64,000 bases of DNA from Actinophytocola sp. (lineage in GTDB: Bacteria > Actinomycetota > Actinomycetes > Mycobacteriales > Pseudonocardiaceae): the NCBI RefSeq assembly GCF_009379765.1, contig NZ_WHTD01000002.1, forward strand, positions 1-64,000, in the 5' to 3' direction. Position numbers and translations under genes: made by a program. The first letter of the stretch is position 1; each line of letters begins with the position of its first letter. Positions 15,651 to 28,745 of this stretch are shown here, piece by piece. The notes under the pieces were generated by a model that worked only from the letters and a program-made list of their open reading frames with translations, searched no databases and was not told the DNA's origin.

Positions 15651-17070
15651 GCGCTGCCGCCGGCGTGCCCGAGGTGTCGATGTCGACGGCCTGGGGCCAG
15701 GACGCCGCGTCTGCCGCCATGGCGTGCGCGATCGTCGGGTCGGCGTCCGACAGCGATCCGGTTCGTGTGCGCAGCCGGGTCTCGGTGACCGCAGCGGGTG
15801 CGGTGCAGCGCAGGGACACGAACGTGCTGTACGTCCGCTCCGCCACTTTCCTGGCCAGCTCGCGTTCCCCGGCACCCGACCATGACGCGTCCAGCACGAC
15901 CGACTCGCCCCGCTCCAGCAGTTCACCCGCTCGCCGGAGCAGCTCGGTGTACGTGCGCTCGGTGTGCTCCCGCGCGTAAATCCCGGACCGGTAGGGGGCG
16001 GTTGCGTGCCGCTCGGGGTCGAGGCCGGCGAGTTCCTTGCGCAGCCGGTCACTGGACAGCAGCACCGCGCCGAGCTCGTCGGCGACCAGCCCGGCGATCG
16101 TGGTCTTGCCGCTGCCCGGCAGCCCGCCGACCAGCACGAGCCGGACCTCGCCACGCCGCAAGTGCCGTACCGCGATGTCGGCGTACACGCAGGCTTCCTC
16201 GGCGGCCGAGGCGTCGCCCTGGGCGTGGCGCAGGCAGGCGACCTTCACCCGGACGAACGCCCGGTAGGCGACGTAGTGCGCACGCAGTGCCGCGGGCGCC
16301 GGATCCCCGGAGTATTCCGCGTACCGGTCGAGTAGCAGCTCGCCGAGCTCCGGGGCGCCGAGCCGTTCCAGGTCCATCGCAAGAAAGGCGATGTCGTCGA
16401 GGCCGTCGAGCCGGCGCAGGCGGTCGTCGAACTCGATGCAGTCCAGCACCCTGGGCCCGTCGTCGAGCACGAAGATGTCGTCGGCGAGCAGGTCGCCGTG
16501 CCCGTCGACGATCCGGCCCTCGGCGATCCGCGACGCGAACAGCGCCTCCCGGCCGGCGAGGAACTCCCTTGTCCGCCGGACGATCTCGGCCCGCGACTCG
16601 TCGGAGACGACGCCGGCGCCCACCTCGTAGACCTGGGCGAAGCTCGCTTCCCAGCGATCGGACAGGGCCTCGCAGGTGCCTTCGGCGTCGATGTGCGGCC
16701 CGCGTTCGGCGCCGGCGTGGAACGCCGCGAGCACGCGTGCCAGCCGGATGATCTCGTCGGACAGCGGGACACCGGCCCGGACCAGCGTACTGAGCCTGCG
16801 GTCGTCGGGCATGCGCCGCATCACGACCAGCGGCTCACCGGGCGCGTCGTCCACATCGGACACAGTGGCGACGCCGAGGTAGACGTCGGGCGTGAGCCGC
16901 CGGTTCAGCTCGACCTCACGGTGGCACGCGGCGCGGCGCAGCTCCGGCGTGCTGAAGTCCAGGAATCCCAGGTTCACCGGCTTCTTCAGCTTGTACACCC
17001 GGTCCCCGACGAGGAACACCACGCCGATATGGGTTTCGCGCACAGCGGCGAACGGCCTGTTCTCGGTCAC
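15616..17070 (-). CDS. Rv2004c-like bifunctional aminoglycoside phosphotransferase-fold/AAA kinase
   Basis: About 484 residues. The N-terminal half has an APH-like kinase fold (THIGVVFLVGDRVYKLKKPV, IVDGHGDLLADDIFV with catalytic HGD-L, and VLDCIEFDDRLR). The C-terminal half is a P-loop domain (LVGGLPGSGKTTIAGLVA, about residue 330) with LDASWS. This two-part layout is that of Rv2004c, a DosR-regulon member; substrates are unknown. GTG at 17070 or 17073 is chosen by domain start, because no strong ribosome site is visible. A DevR-like box lies 58 nt upstream, shared with the divergent DoxX-like gene. Confidence 0.85.
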   Translation of the reverse strand: MTENRPFAAVRETHIGVVFLVGDRVYKLKKPVNLGFLDFSTPELRRAACHREVELNRRLTPDVYLGVATVSDVDDAPGEPLVVMRRMPDDRRLSTLVRAGVPLSDEIIRLARVLAAFHAGAERGPHIDAEGTCEALSDRWEASFAQVYEVGAGVVSDESRAEIVRRTREFLAGREALFASRIAEGRIVDGHGDLLADDIFVLDDGPRVLDCIEFDDRLRRLDGLDDIAFLAMDLERLGAPELGELLLDRYAEYSGDPAPAALRAHYVAYRAFVRVKVACLRHAQGDASAAEEACVYADIAVRHLRRGEVRLVLVGGLPGSGKTTIAGLVADELGAVLLSSDRLRKELAGLDPERHATAPYRSGIYAREHTERTYTELLRRAGELLERGESVVLDASWSGAGERELARKVAERTYSTFVSLRCTAPAAVTETRLRTRTGSLSDADPTIAHAMAADAASWPQAVDIDTSGTPAAALTEALRMVRPR

Positions 17071-17127
17071 CACACCAGCGTCGCGGCGGAGCGGGCCATC
17101 AACCAGGGACCAACGCTGCTGGCACGA

Positions 17128-17141
17128 AGGACCTTGGACTC
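17128..17141. promoter_or_regulatory. DevR-like box, divergent promoter
   Basis: AGGACCTTGGACTC, matching GGACCTT but with a weak right half. It lies 58 nt upstream of the Rv2004c-like gene and 63 nt upstream of the DoxX-like gene. Confidence 0.45.
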
Positions 17142-17203
17142 CAGACCGCGCGGCCACGCGCGCCGAGACTGAGACCGAACCCAAGCGGAAAAGGAGGTAA
17201 GTG

Positions 17204-17806
17204 ATGTCCATCAAGGACCACTCGCAGGAGCACGAGAACATTCCGGTGCAACGTGACACCGGCGGGACACCGGCCACCGCGACCAGGCCGGGCGCCGCGG
17301 CACCGTTCGCGGCCGTAGTGCGGATCGTCATGGGGCTGGTGTTCGCGTGGGCGTTCCTCGACAAGACCTTCGGTTGGGGCTACGCCACCACCGCCGAGCG
17401 GGCGTGGGTCAACGGCGGCTCGCCGACCAAGGGTTTCCTCGGCAACCTCGACCACGGCCCGTTCGCCGCGATGTTCCGCGGCTGGGCCGGTGACGGCTGG
17501 GCAGACTGGCTGTTCATGCTCGGCCTGGCCGGCGTGGGCATCGCGTTGCTGTTCGGCGTCGGCCTGCGCATCGCCGCGGTGTCCGGCACGCTGATGATGC
17601 TCCTCATGTGGGCGGCCGAGTGGCCGCTGGCCCGGTTCACCGACGCCGGCGAGCCCACCATGTCCACCAACCCCATCCTCGACTACCACATCGTCTACGC
17701 CCTCGTGCTGATCTGGCTGGCCATCATCGCCGCCGGCAACATCTGGGGCTTCGGCAAAATCTGGGCGAACCTCGGCTTCGTCAAGAAGAACCCGTGGCTG
17801 CGCTGA
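17204..17806 (+). CDS. DoxX-family membrane protein
   Basis: 200 residues with four predicted membrane helices (about 37-55, 102-122, 126-145, 160-180) and FAWAFLDKTFGWGY after the first helix, as in DoxX/thiosulfate:quinone oxidoreductase-like proteins. The ATG at 17204 follows AAGGAGG by 7 nt (a GTG at 17201 is possible). The role is not fixed by sequence; relatives act in quinone-linked redox or membrane redox complexes. A perfect 15-bp hairpin follows, before the phosphoketolase gene. Confidence 0.8.
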   Translation: MSIKDHSQEHENIPVQRDTGGTPATATRPGAAAPFAAVVRIVMGLVFAWAFLDKTFGWGYATTAERAWVNGGSPTKGFLGNLDHGPFAAMFRGWAGDGWADWLFMLGLAGVGIALLFGVGLRIAAVSGTLMMLLMWAAEWPLARFTDAGEPTMSTNPILDYHIVYALVLIWLAIIAAGNIWGFGKIWANLGFVKKNPWLR

Positions 17807-17827
17807 GCACACGACCGACCCGACAAA

Positions 17828-17863
17828 GGTTCTGCTGGCCACCCGACAGTGGCCAGCAGAACC
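17828..17863. terminator. Strong hairpin between doxX-like gene and phosphoketolase
   Basis: A perfect 15-bp stem, GGTTCTGCTGGCCAC (17828-17842) with GTGGCCAGCAGAACC (17849-17863), and a 6-nt loop. A terminator or attenuator 67 nt before the phosphoketolase start; no DevR-like box is evident between them. Confidence 0.85.
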
Positions 17864-17929
17864 ACGCGTAAGAACCGCCCGATCGGGCACCCCGAACCAC
17901 GTGGCGAGAAAGAACTAGGGAGAAGACCA

Positions 17930-20311
17930 GTGACGGAAACCATGGCGGCAGCACTCGACCACCAGGAGCTGCGGGCACTGGACGCGTACTGGCGGGCGGC
18001 GAACTACCTGTCCGTCGGCCAGATCTACCTGCTGGACAACCCTCTGCTGACCGAGCCGCTGCGCCGTGAGCACATCAAGCCACGCCTGCTCGGCCACTGG
18101 GGCACCACCCCGGGCCTGAACTTCCTCTACACCCACCTCAACCGGGTGATCCGGGCCCGCGAGCTGAACATGATGTACGTGATCGGGCCCGGACACGGCG
18201 GCCCGGCCATGCTCGCGAACACCTGGCTGGAGGGCAGCTACTCGCAGGCCTACCCAGGCGTGCCCCGCGACGAGAAAGGGATGCGGGAACTGTTCCGCCA
18301 GTTCTCCTTCCCCGGCGGCGTGCCCAGCCACGTGGCCCCCGAGATCCCCGGCTCCATCCATGAAGGCGGCGAGCTGGGCTACTCCCTCGCCCACGCCTAC
18401 GGCGCCGCATTCGATAATCCCGACCTCATCGTGGCCTGCGTCGTGGGCGACGGCGAAGCGGAGACCGGACCGCTCGCGACCAGCTGGCACGCCAACAAGT
18501 TCCTCAACCCCGCCACGGATGGGGCGGTGCTGCCGATCCTACATCTCAACGGCTACAAGATCGCCAACCCGGCCGTGCTGGCCCGCATCCCCCACGACGA
18601 GCTGGACGCGTTGCTGCGTGGCTACGGCTATGCGCCCCGGTATGTCACCGGCGATGACCCCGAGCAGATGCACCAGGACATGGCCGCCACGCTCGACGGC
18701 GCATTCGACGAGATCGCCGCCATCCAGCACCAGGCCAGGGCCGGTGAGCGAAAGCGGCCCCGCTGGCCGATGATCGTCCTGCGTTCCCCCAAAGGCTGGA
18801 CCGGTCCGTCCTTTGTGGACGGTGTGCCCGTGACGGGCACGTGGCGCGCCCACCAGGTGCCCCTCGCCGGTGTGCGGGACAACCCGGAGCACCTCGCCCA
18901 GCTCGAGGAGTGGCTGCGCTCGTACCGGCCCGAGAAGCTGTTCGACTCCCACGGCCGGCCTGTGCCCGAACTGCTGGGTCAGGTCCCGGACGATGACCGC
19001 AGGATGGGCGCCAACCCGCACGCCAACGGCGGCCTGCTGCTGCGCCCACTCGACCTGCCCGACTTCCGCCGCCACGCCGTCGAGGTCGGCAAGCACGGCA
19101 ACAGCACATCCGAACCGACCCGCGTGCTCGGCCGGTTCCTCCGGGACGTCATGCGGGAGAACGCGCAAGCGCGGAACTTCCGAATCTTCGGCCCGGACGA
19201 GACCGCCTCCAACCGGCTCGACGCCGTCTACGAGACGACCGGCAAGCAGTGGCAAGCCGAGATCCTGCCGGTCGACGAACACCTCACGAGCGACGGTCGT
19301 GTGATGGAGGTGCTGTCCGAGCACCTGTGCCAGGGCTGGCTGGAGGGCTACCTGCTCACCGGCCGGCACGGCCTGTTCTCCTGCTACGAGGCGTTCATCC
19401 ACATCGTCGACTCGATGTTCAACCAGCACGCCAAATGGCTCAAGACCAGCCAGAAGCTGCCCTGGCGGCGCCCAGTCGCTTCTTTGAACTACCTGCTCAC
19501 CTCACACGTGTGGCGCCAGGACCACAACGGCTTCTCCCACCAGGACCCCGGCTTCATCGACCACGTCATGAACAAGAAAGCCGAGGTCATCCGCGTCTAC
19601 CTGCCACCGGACACCAACACCCTCCTGTCCGTGGCCGACCACTGCCTACGCAGCCGCGACTACGTCAACGTCATCGTCGCTGGCAAGAACGAGAGCCCGG
19701 ACTGGCTGCCGATGGACGAGGCGATCCTGCACTGCACCCGCGGTGCAGGTATCTGGGACTGGGCCGGCAATGAGGACAGCGGCTCGAACACGGGCGAGCC
19801 GGACGTCGTGCTGGCCTGCGCCGGGGACGCGCCGACACTGGAGGTCATGGCCGCCGCGGCGATCCTGCGTGAGCAACTGCCCGAGCTGACGGTGCGGGTG
19901 GTGAACGTGGTCGACCTGATGCGTCTACAGCCGCACACCGAGCACCCGCACGGCATGACGGACCCCGAGTTCGACGCGATGTTCACCCCGGACCGGCCAG
20001 TGATCTTCGCCTACCACGGCTACCCCTGGCTCATCCACCGCCTCACCTACCGCCGCCGCAACCACCACAACATCCACGTCCGCGGCTACAAAGAAGAAGG
20101 CACCACCACCACACCGTTCGACATGCTGGTACTCAACGACATGGACCGGTACCGCCTCGTCATCGACGTGCTCGACCGGGTGCCAACGCTCGGCGCGCGT
20201 GCCGCGCTGGTCCGCCAGCGGATGATGGACCTGCGGACCCGCCACCACCAGTGGACCCGCACCCACGGCGAGGACCTGCCCGAGGTCCTTGACTGGGTGT
20301 GGCCGTACTGA
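17930..20311 (+). CDS. xfp: Phosphoketolase (Xfp)
   Basis: 793 residues, full length. A GTG at 17930 ([14 protein letters not shown]) follows GGGAGA. Thiamine-diphosphate enzyme with [43 protein letters not shown] and [13 protein letters not shown]. It splits xylulose-5-phosphate (and usually fructose-6-phosphate) with phosphate into acetyl-phosphate and glyceraldehyde-3-phosphate or erythrose-4-phosphate, without oxygen or NAD. Its stop overlaps the acetate kinase start by one base (TGATG), so acetyl-phosphate is passed directly to ATP formation. A hairpin upstream separates it from the DoxX-like gene. Confidence 0.96.
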   Translation: MTETMAAALDHQELRALDAYWRAANYLSVGQIYLLDNPLLTEPLRREHIKPRLLGHWGTTPGLNFLYTHLNRVIRARELNMMYVIGPGHGGPAMLANTWLEGSYSQAYPGVPRDEKGMRELFRQFSFPGGVPSHVAPEIPGSIHEGGELGYSLAHAYGAAFDNPDLIVACVVGDGEAETGPLATSWHANKFLNPATDGAVLPILHLNGYKIANPAVLARIPHDELDALLRGYGYAPRYVTGDDPEQMHQDMAATLDGAFDEIAAIQHQARAGERKRPRWPMIVLRSPKGWTGPSFVDGVPVTGTWRAHQVPLAGVRDNPEHLAQLEEWLRSYRPEKLFDSHGRPVPELLGQVPDDDRRMGANPHANGGLLLRPLDLPDFRRHAVEVGKHGNSTSEPTRVLGRFLRDVMRENAQARNFRIFGPDETASNRLDAVYETTGKQWQAEILPVDEHLTSDGRVMEVLSEHLCQGWLEGYLLTGRHGLFSCYEAFIHIVDSMFNQHAKWLKTSQKLPWRRPVASLNYLLTSHVWRQDHNGFSHQDPGFIDHVMNKKAEVIRVYLPPDTNTLLSVADHCLRSRDYVNVIVAGKNESPDWLPMDEAILHCTRGAGIWDWAGNEDSGSNTGEPDVVLACAGDAPTLEVMAAAAILREQLPELTVRVVNVVDLMRLQPHTEHPHGMTDPEFDAMFTPDRPVIFAYHGYPWLIHRLTYRRRNHHNIHVRGYKEEGTTTTPFDMLVLNDMDRYRLVIDVLDRVPTLGARAALVRQRMMDLRTRHHQWTRTHGEDLPEVLDWVWPY

Positions 20312-21387
20312 TGACCCACGTGCTGGTGGTCAACACCGGGTCGTCCAGCCTCAAGCTCGCGTTGCTGGACGGCGCCGACGAGGTGGTCGACTCGGTCATG
20401 CTCGACCGGTGGACCGGCGGGGACGAGACCGAGGACATCAAGGCGTTCGTCAACGGTCTTCCCCGTGTCGACGCCGTCGGCCACCGCATCGTGCACGGCG
20501 GTGGCACGTTCACCGGCCCGGTCCGGCTGGACGACGACGTCCGGGACCAGATCGCGAGCCTGGCCGAGCTGGCGCCACTGCACCAGCCACGCGGCGTGGC
20601 CGGCATCGACGCGGTGGGCACCGTCCTGCCGGACGTGCCGGCCGTCGCGTGTTTCGACACCGCCTTCCACCACGACCTGCCGGCCGCCGCGGCGACCTAC
20701 GCGCTGCCCCGCGCGTGGAACGAGCGGTGGTCGTTGCGCCGCTACGGCTTCCACGGGCTGTCGCACGCGCACGTTGCCCGGCGGGTGGCCGAGCTGGTCG
20801 GTCCCGGCCTTCGGATCGTCAGCTGTCACCTCGGCTCCGGCGCCTCCCTCACGGCAATCCACAATGGACACTCAGTGGACACGACGATGGGCTTCACCCC
20901 GCTGGCCGGGCTGGTGATGGCCACCCGGTCCGGCGACGTCGACCCAGGGCTCCTGTTGTGGCTGCTGAACCGTGTCGACTCCAAGGAACTGTCCGACGCG
21001 CTCGAACACCGCAGCGGCCTGGCCGGACTCAGTGACGGCAGCGGAGATCTGCGTGACATCGTCGGCAGTGACGACCCGACCGCGATCCTCGCGCTGGACG
21101 TCTATCTGCACCGGCTGCGACGGGAGATCGCTGCGATGGCCGCCGCGATGAACGGGCTCGACGTGCTCGTCTTCACCGGCGGCGTCGGCGAGCACCAGCC
21201 TCCGGTGCGAGCCGCGGCCGCTGATGGCCTCGCGTTCCTCGGCGTCCGGATCTCCGCCAGCGCCAACGAAACAGCCACCAAGGCCGGCGACAGCGACATC
21301 ACCGCAGCCGGCGCTCCGGTTCGGACGCTCGTCGTACCCGCCCGCGAGGACGTGGAAATTGCCCGACAAGTTCGGTCCGTCGCGTGA
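20311..21387 (+). CDS. ackA: Acetate kinase
   Basis: 358 residues, slightly shorter than typical (about 400). VLVVNTGSSSLKLALLD, VGHRIVHGGGTF, CHLGSGASLTAI, TTMGFTPLAGLVMATRSGD and VFTGGVGEHQP are the ASKHA-fold motifs of AckA, the last in place of the usual FTAGIGEN. It makes ATP and acetate from acetyl-phosphate. Translation is coupled to phosphoketolase (TGATG). An ATG 12 nt upstream encoded inside xfp is not a start. The DevR-like box for the next gene abuts its stop. Confidence 0.95.
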   Translation: MTHVLVVNTGSSSLKLALLDGADEVVDSVMLDRWTGGDETEDIKAFVNGLPRVDAVGHRIVHGGGTFTGPVRLDDDVRDQIASLAELAPLHQPRGVAGIDAVGTVLPDVPAVACFDTAFHHDLPAAAATYALPRAWNERWSLRRYGFHGLSHAHVARRVAELVGPGLRIVSCHLGSGASLTAIHNGHSVDTTMGFTPLAGLVMATRSGDVDPGLLLWLLNRVDSKELSDALEHRSGLAGLSDGSGDLRDIVGSDDPTAILALDVYLHRLRREIAAMAAAMNGLDVLVFTGGVGEHQPPVRAAAADGLAFLGVRISASANETATKAGDSDITAAGAPVRTLVVPAREDVEIARQVRSVA

Positions 21388-21400
21388 GGACTTTCGTCCC
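21387..21400. promoter_or_regulatory. DevR-like box before devR-like gene (autoregulation)
   Basis: AGGACTTTCGTCCC, GGAC/GTCC symmetrical, 81 nt upstream of the response-regulator GTG. The same regulator may control its own synthesis, as DosR does. Confidence 0.6.
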
Positions 21401-21480
21401 TGTTGATTGATGCCCAACGGGCCACGGCAGGGCGTTGCCAGAGGGCATACCGTTGGTCGTGACATGTCGAGGAGGCACCG

Positions 21481-24813
<3,333 letters not shown>

Positions 24814-24817
<4 letters not shown>

Positions 24818-25449
24818 CGATCGTCCTCCGCACGTGCGGCGAACGCGGTGGCACGGACGACGCCGGGCACCGCCTCGGCGAGCACCGTGGCGACATGCCG
24901 GTCGGTCTCAGCGTTGGGTTGGTGGCTGTCGAACTGGTCGGCGATGGACACCACACCGTCCTGCACCTCGACCTGCCAGCGCCGGTCGCTGCCGTAGATC
25001 TCCAGCCGGTGCCGGACGTCGGCCGCGATCGTGTCGTCATCCCGAGCGATGGCGCGCACGATGTCACGCCGCGTCACGATCCCCACCACAGTCGAGCCCT
25101 CGACGATCGGCATGCTGCGGTGCCCGGCGTCGAGTAGTGCCTTGGCGAGGACAGCGACGTCGGTGCCCGGTCCCATCGCGACCGCGGGCGTGGTCATCAC
25201 CTCGCCGACCGTGGTCGTGACCGGTCCGGGAACGGGCCTGTGGCCGGGGTGGATGAGGGCGCGGGGGTCGCGCGGGACGCGGTCACGCACGAGGTCGGCC
25301 TCGGTGACGATGCCGATCAGCCGGTGGTCGTCGTCCAGCACCGGCAGGGCGGTGAAGCCGTGCCCGGCGAGCAGCGCAGCGGCCTCTTTGATGGTGGTCG
25401 CGGGCCGCACCGTGATCACCGGCGCGGTCATGATGTCGCGTGCACGCAT
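24814..25449 (-). CDS. CBS-domain pair with C-terminal BON domain
   Basis: 211 residues, MRARDIMTAPVITVRPA (nearly the same opening as the protein at 5401). CBS1 about 5-60, CBS2 about 80-135 (VGEVMTTPAVAMG), BON about 145-205 (WQVEVQDGVVSIADQF). AAGGAGACGAGG precedes the ATG. It lies between the GNAT/acyl-CoA-synthetase gene (24 nt) and the USP (overlap), inside the devS operon. Hrp1-like, with the adenylate-sensing role inferred. Confidence 0.88.
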
Positions 25450-25473
25450 GGTTTCCTCGTCTCCTTCTGGGAT

Positions 25474-28140
25474 TCAGGCGCGCAGCCGGCGCAGGAACGG
25501 GTCAGCCGGTTCGCGGGGCACGAGCCGCACCCGCGCGTCCAGCACCTGGCAACCGTGCTGGCGGACGATGACCGGGTTGAGGTCCAACTCGGCGACCTCG
25601 GGGATGGTCTCGGCGAGCCGGCTGATCCGGGTGAGGACGTCCACGATGCCTTCGGTGGGCAGCGGGTGGTCGCCGCCGAACAGCGCGGTGGACGAGCGCA
25701 GGCCGTGCACCATCCGCTCGGCGTCCACATCGCACAGTGGGGTGAGGCGGGCAACGCGGTCGGCGATCAGGTCGGTGTCGGTGCCGCCGAGGCCGAACAG
25801 GACCAGCGGGCCGAACGTGTCGTCGGAGTCGACGCCGACGATCAGCTCTCGACCGGGCATCGCCATCGGCTGGAGCAGCACGCCTTGCACGGCGTCGCCG
25901 AAACGGTCACGGAACGCGGCGACCGTGGCTCGCAGTTCCTCCTCGGTCGCCACGTTCAGCGTGACGCCGCCGGCTCTGGCCTTGTGCAGCACGCCCGCCG
26001 CGACCACCTTGACCGCCACCGGTCCGCCCAGTTCGCGCAGAGCGGTGACGGCCGAGTCGGCATCCGCGGCCATGATCGACCGCACTGCCGGGATGCCGAA
26101 CAGGTCGAGCAGCCGCATGGCCGTGTCCGGCGCCAGCCAGCCCCCATCGGGCTCGGCGCGCAGGAAGTCCCGCACGAGCGTCCACGCCTCACCGAGTTGG
26201 ATGTCCACCGGTTCGGTGGCCGTGCCCACGGGCTGCCGGCGCCAGCGCGCGTAGGCGGCGACGCGGCCCAGCGCGGCCGCGGCAGCAGCGGGGTCGGCGA
26301 AGCTGGCCGTGGCGGGGCCGGTGCCGTCGCCGAATCCGGTCACCGAGGCGAGTTGCCCAGGGCGGGCCATCAACACGGTCTTCCGCCGCTTCATCGCGAG
26401 CGTCGCCGTCGCCGTGACGGGGTCGGCGAGCGCGGTCGGGACGCCGGCGGCGAGTACCGCGTCGATGTCGTCATCGGCGAGCAGGACCTCCAGGCAGGCG
26501 CCGAACGTGGCAGCATCGACACCCGCAGTGGTGTCGATCGGGTTGCCGAGGCTGGCCTGTGCCGGCAGCAGCTCCGCGAGCGCCACCTGAGTCATCTGGC
26601 TCAGCCGCGGCACGACGAGTCCGTTGTGGACACACGCATCGGCGGCCAGCACACCGGCGCCACCCGCATTCGACAGGATCGCGACCCGGTTGCCGGCGGG
26701 CAACGGCTGCCACGCCAGGGCGGCGAGCACGTCGGTCACCTCGCTGACCGTGTCGACCGCGATGACACCGGCCTGCTCGAACAACGCGTCCCTCGTGACA
26801 GCCGGGGTCGCGGCCGCAGCGGTGTGCGAGGCGGCGGCCCGCTGGACGACATCGCTCTCGGCAGAGCGGACGGCGATGATCGGCTTGGTCCGCGCGAGAC
26901 CGCGGGCGAGGCGGCTGAACTTGCGTGGGTTGCCGAACGACTCCAGGTACAGCACGACTGCGGCGGTGTTCGGGTCCTGCCGCCACCACAGCAGCATGTC
27001 GTTGCCACTCACGTCGTACTTGTCGCCCGTCGACACCATCGTCGAGACACCAAGACCGAGCTGGCGCAACAACTCGACGAGCGCGATGCCGACACCGCCG
27101 GACTGGGTCACGATCCCCACGCCGCCCTCGGGCACGTCTCCCCGGGTGAAGGTGGCGTTCATGTGGGCCGCCGGGTCGGTGTTGACCACGCCGACACAGT
27201 TCGGGCCGACGAGTCGCATGCCGTGTCTCCGAACGGAGGCCAGCACATGCGTGGCGAGGTTGGTGCCGGACAGCCCGGCAGAGATCACCACCACCGCTGG
27301 AATACCTTCCCGGCCACATTCCTCGACCGCGTCCGGCACCGACGCCGCCGGCACGCAGACCACGGCCAGGTCAGGGATCTCGGTCAGCTCGGCCACCGAC
27401 GGCCGGCACGGTACACCCGCGATCTCGTCCGCGTGCGGGTTCACCGCGGTGAGCCGGCCGGTGAACCCGCCGTCGATCAGGTTGCGCAGCACCGCGTGGC
27501 CCACCGAGCCGGGCCGCCGTCCCGCCCCGACCACGACGATGCCCTTAGGGCGCAGGATGTTCGCCAGGCTGGCGACGTCGGCAACCCGGTCCCGCTCGTC
27601 GACGGCGGCGGCGAACCGCTCGTCCGCGGTCAGCGAGATCTCGACGTGCCGTTCCGGTTCCAGCGTGGACATCCGGTACGGCAGGCCGGTGTCGGCGAAG
27701 ACCTGGATCATCCGCCGGTTCTCGGCGAGAACCTCGGCCACGAACCGGGTGATGCCGTGGTGGCGCGCCATGGACGCGAGGTGCTCGAGCAGCAGCGTGC
27801 CCAGCCCGCGTGCCTGCACCGTGCCGTCGACGACCAGCGCGACCTCGGCGGTCGTGGCGCCCAGCATCGCCTCGTAGTTCGCCACTCCCACGAGCTGCTC
27901 GCCGAGCCAGGCGCCGACGGCCGCGTGCGTGCCGTTCGCCGTACGGGCGATCCGGCGCGTGATGGCGTCCAGCACCCGCGTGCCGGTGCCGAAGAAGCGC
28001 AGGTATCTGTCGTGTTCTGACAGTCTCATATGGAGTGACAGAACGGCGTCCGCATCGGCGGACGTGATGGTCCGAACCATGACGACGCGGCCGTCGGCCA
28101 GCAGCGCCCGCACCCCGTTCGGGCTGATCGCGGCGCTCAT
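25474..28140 (-). CDS. GNAT-acyl-CoA synthetase (NDP-forming) fusion, Pat-like
   Basis: 888 residues. An N-terminal GNAT acetyltransferase domain (about 15-170; VMVRTITSADADAVLSLHMR, ARGLGTLLLEHL) is followed by a CoA-binding domain (about 195-330; GIVVVGAGRRPGSVG), a succinyl-CoA-ligase-like region (about 340-640) with RAAASHTAA holding the phospho-His position, and an ATP-grasp domain (about 660-880; VAVKVVAAGVLHKA, LDLNPVIV). Related multidomain proteins acetylate and silence acetyl-CoA synthetase (Pat). The retained His leaves acyl-CoA synthetase activity possible. The start overlaps the CBS-BON stop (ATGA). It sits in the devS operon beside ADH. Confidence 0.86.
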   Translation of the reverse strand: MSAAISPNGVRALLADGRVVMVRTITSADADAVLSLHMRLSEHDRYLRFFGTGTRVLDAITRRIARTANGTHAAVGAWLGEQLVGVANYEAMLGATTAEVALVVDGTVQARGLGTLLLEHLASMARHHGITRFVAEVLAENRRMIQVFADTGLPYRMSTLEPERHVEISLTADERFAAAVDERDRVADVASLANILRPKGIVVVGAGRRPGSVGHAVLRNLIDGGFTGRLTAVNPHADEIAGVPCRPSVAELTEIPDLAVVCVPAASVPDAVEECGREGIPAVVVISAGLSGTNLATHVLASVRRHGMRLVGPNCVGVVNTDPAAHMNATFTRGDVPEGGVGIVTQSGGVGIALVELLRQLGLGVSTMVSTGDKYDVSGNDMLLWWRQDPNTAAVVLYLESFGNPRKFSRLARGLARTKPIIAVRSAESDVVQRAAASHTAAAATPAVTRDALFEQAGVIAVDTVSEVTDVLAALAWQPLPAGNRVAILSNAGGAGVLAADACVHNGLVVPRLSQMTQVALAELLPAQASLGNPIDTTAGVDAATFGACLEVLLADDDIDAVLAAGVPTALADPVTATATLAMKRRKTVLMARPGQLASVTGFGDGTGPATASFADPAAAAAALGRVAAYARWRRQPVGTATEPVDIQLGEAWTLVRDFLRAEPDGGWLAPDTAMRLLDLFGIPAVRSIMAADADSAVTALRELGGPVAVKVVAAGVLHKARAGGVTLNVATEEELRATVAAFRDRFGDAVQGVLLQPMAMPGRELIVGVDSDDTFGPLVLFGLGGTDTDLIADRVARLTPLCDVDAERMVHGLRSSTALFGGDHPLPTEGIVDVLTRISRLAETIPEVAELDLNPVIVRQHGCQVLDARVRLVPREPADPFLRRLRA

Positions 28141-28745
28141 CGGACGTTCTCCGCGACTCGTGGCCGGGCGCCGTCGTCGACGATGTAGCCGAGCCGGTCG
28201 AGCACCTCGACCACGCCCGGCACCGCCCGCACACGTTCGTCGATCACGGCGCGGGTGCTGTGCCATTCGACGCGGCCGAGCAGGAGGACGACTCCGTCCC
28301 GCACACTCACCCCCACCGGCCGCTGCGCGGGCAACAGATCTGCCAGCACGCGCTCGACGTCCTCGCGGATCGCGTCGTCGTCGCGGAGGTAGGTCGTGAG
28401 CAGGTCCCGGCGCGACACCACACCAGCCAGCCTGCCGTGCTCGGTCACGTACAGTCGCCGCACCCCGGCGTCGGCCAGCAGCCGGGCCGCCGCCGGCAAC
28501 GTCGTATCTCCGGTAACCGTGCGCGGCTGCCGGCTCATCAGCTCCCGCGCGGTCACCCCGGCGCCGTCCCGGCCACCGAGCAGGTCGGCCTCGGACACGA
28601 CGCCGATCAACACGTCTTCGCGGTCGACGACCGGGACCGCGCTGATCCGGTTACGCGACAGGATCGCCGCGACGGTGGCGAACGGGACACCGGGCCGAAT
28701 CGAGATCGGGCAGCGGGTCATCACGCTCCTCACGGTGGCGGTCAC
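28137..28745 (-). CDS. CBS-domain pair with C-terminal BON domain
   Basis: 202 residues from a GTG at 28745 overlapping the ADH stop (GTGA). MTATVRSVMTRCPISIRPG opens CBS1, TARELMSRQPRTVTG opens CBS2, and the BON part has VGVSVRDGVVLLLGRV. The ribosome site is weak, consistent with translation coupled to ADH. Second gene of the ADH-to-devS operon and one of six CBS-BON paralogues in this window. Confidence 0.85.
   Translation of the reverse strand: MTATVRSVMTRCPISIRPGVPFATVAAILSRNRISAVPVVDREDVLIGVVSEADLLGGRDGAGVTARELMSRQPRTVTGDTTLPAAARLLADAGVRRLYVTEHGRLAGVVSRRDLLTTYLRDDDAIREDVERVLADLLPAQRPVGVSVRDGVVLLLGRVEWHSTRAVIDERVRAVPGVVEVLDRLGYIVDDGARPRVAENVR

Noticed and set aside
25240-28020. 926-codon open frame on the plus strand across the synthetase gene
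   Set aside because: Composition is His/Arg/Gly-rich without any domain, and it is antisense to the clear GNAT-synthetase coding sequence.
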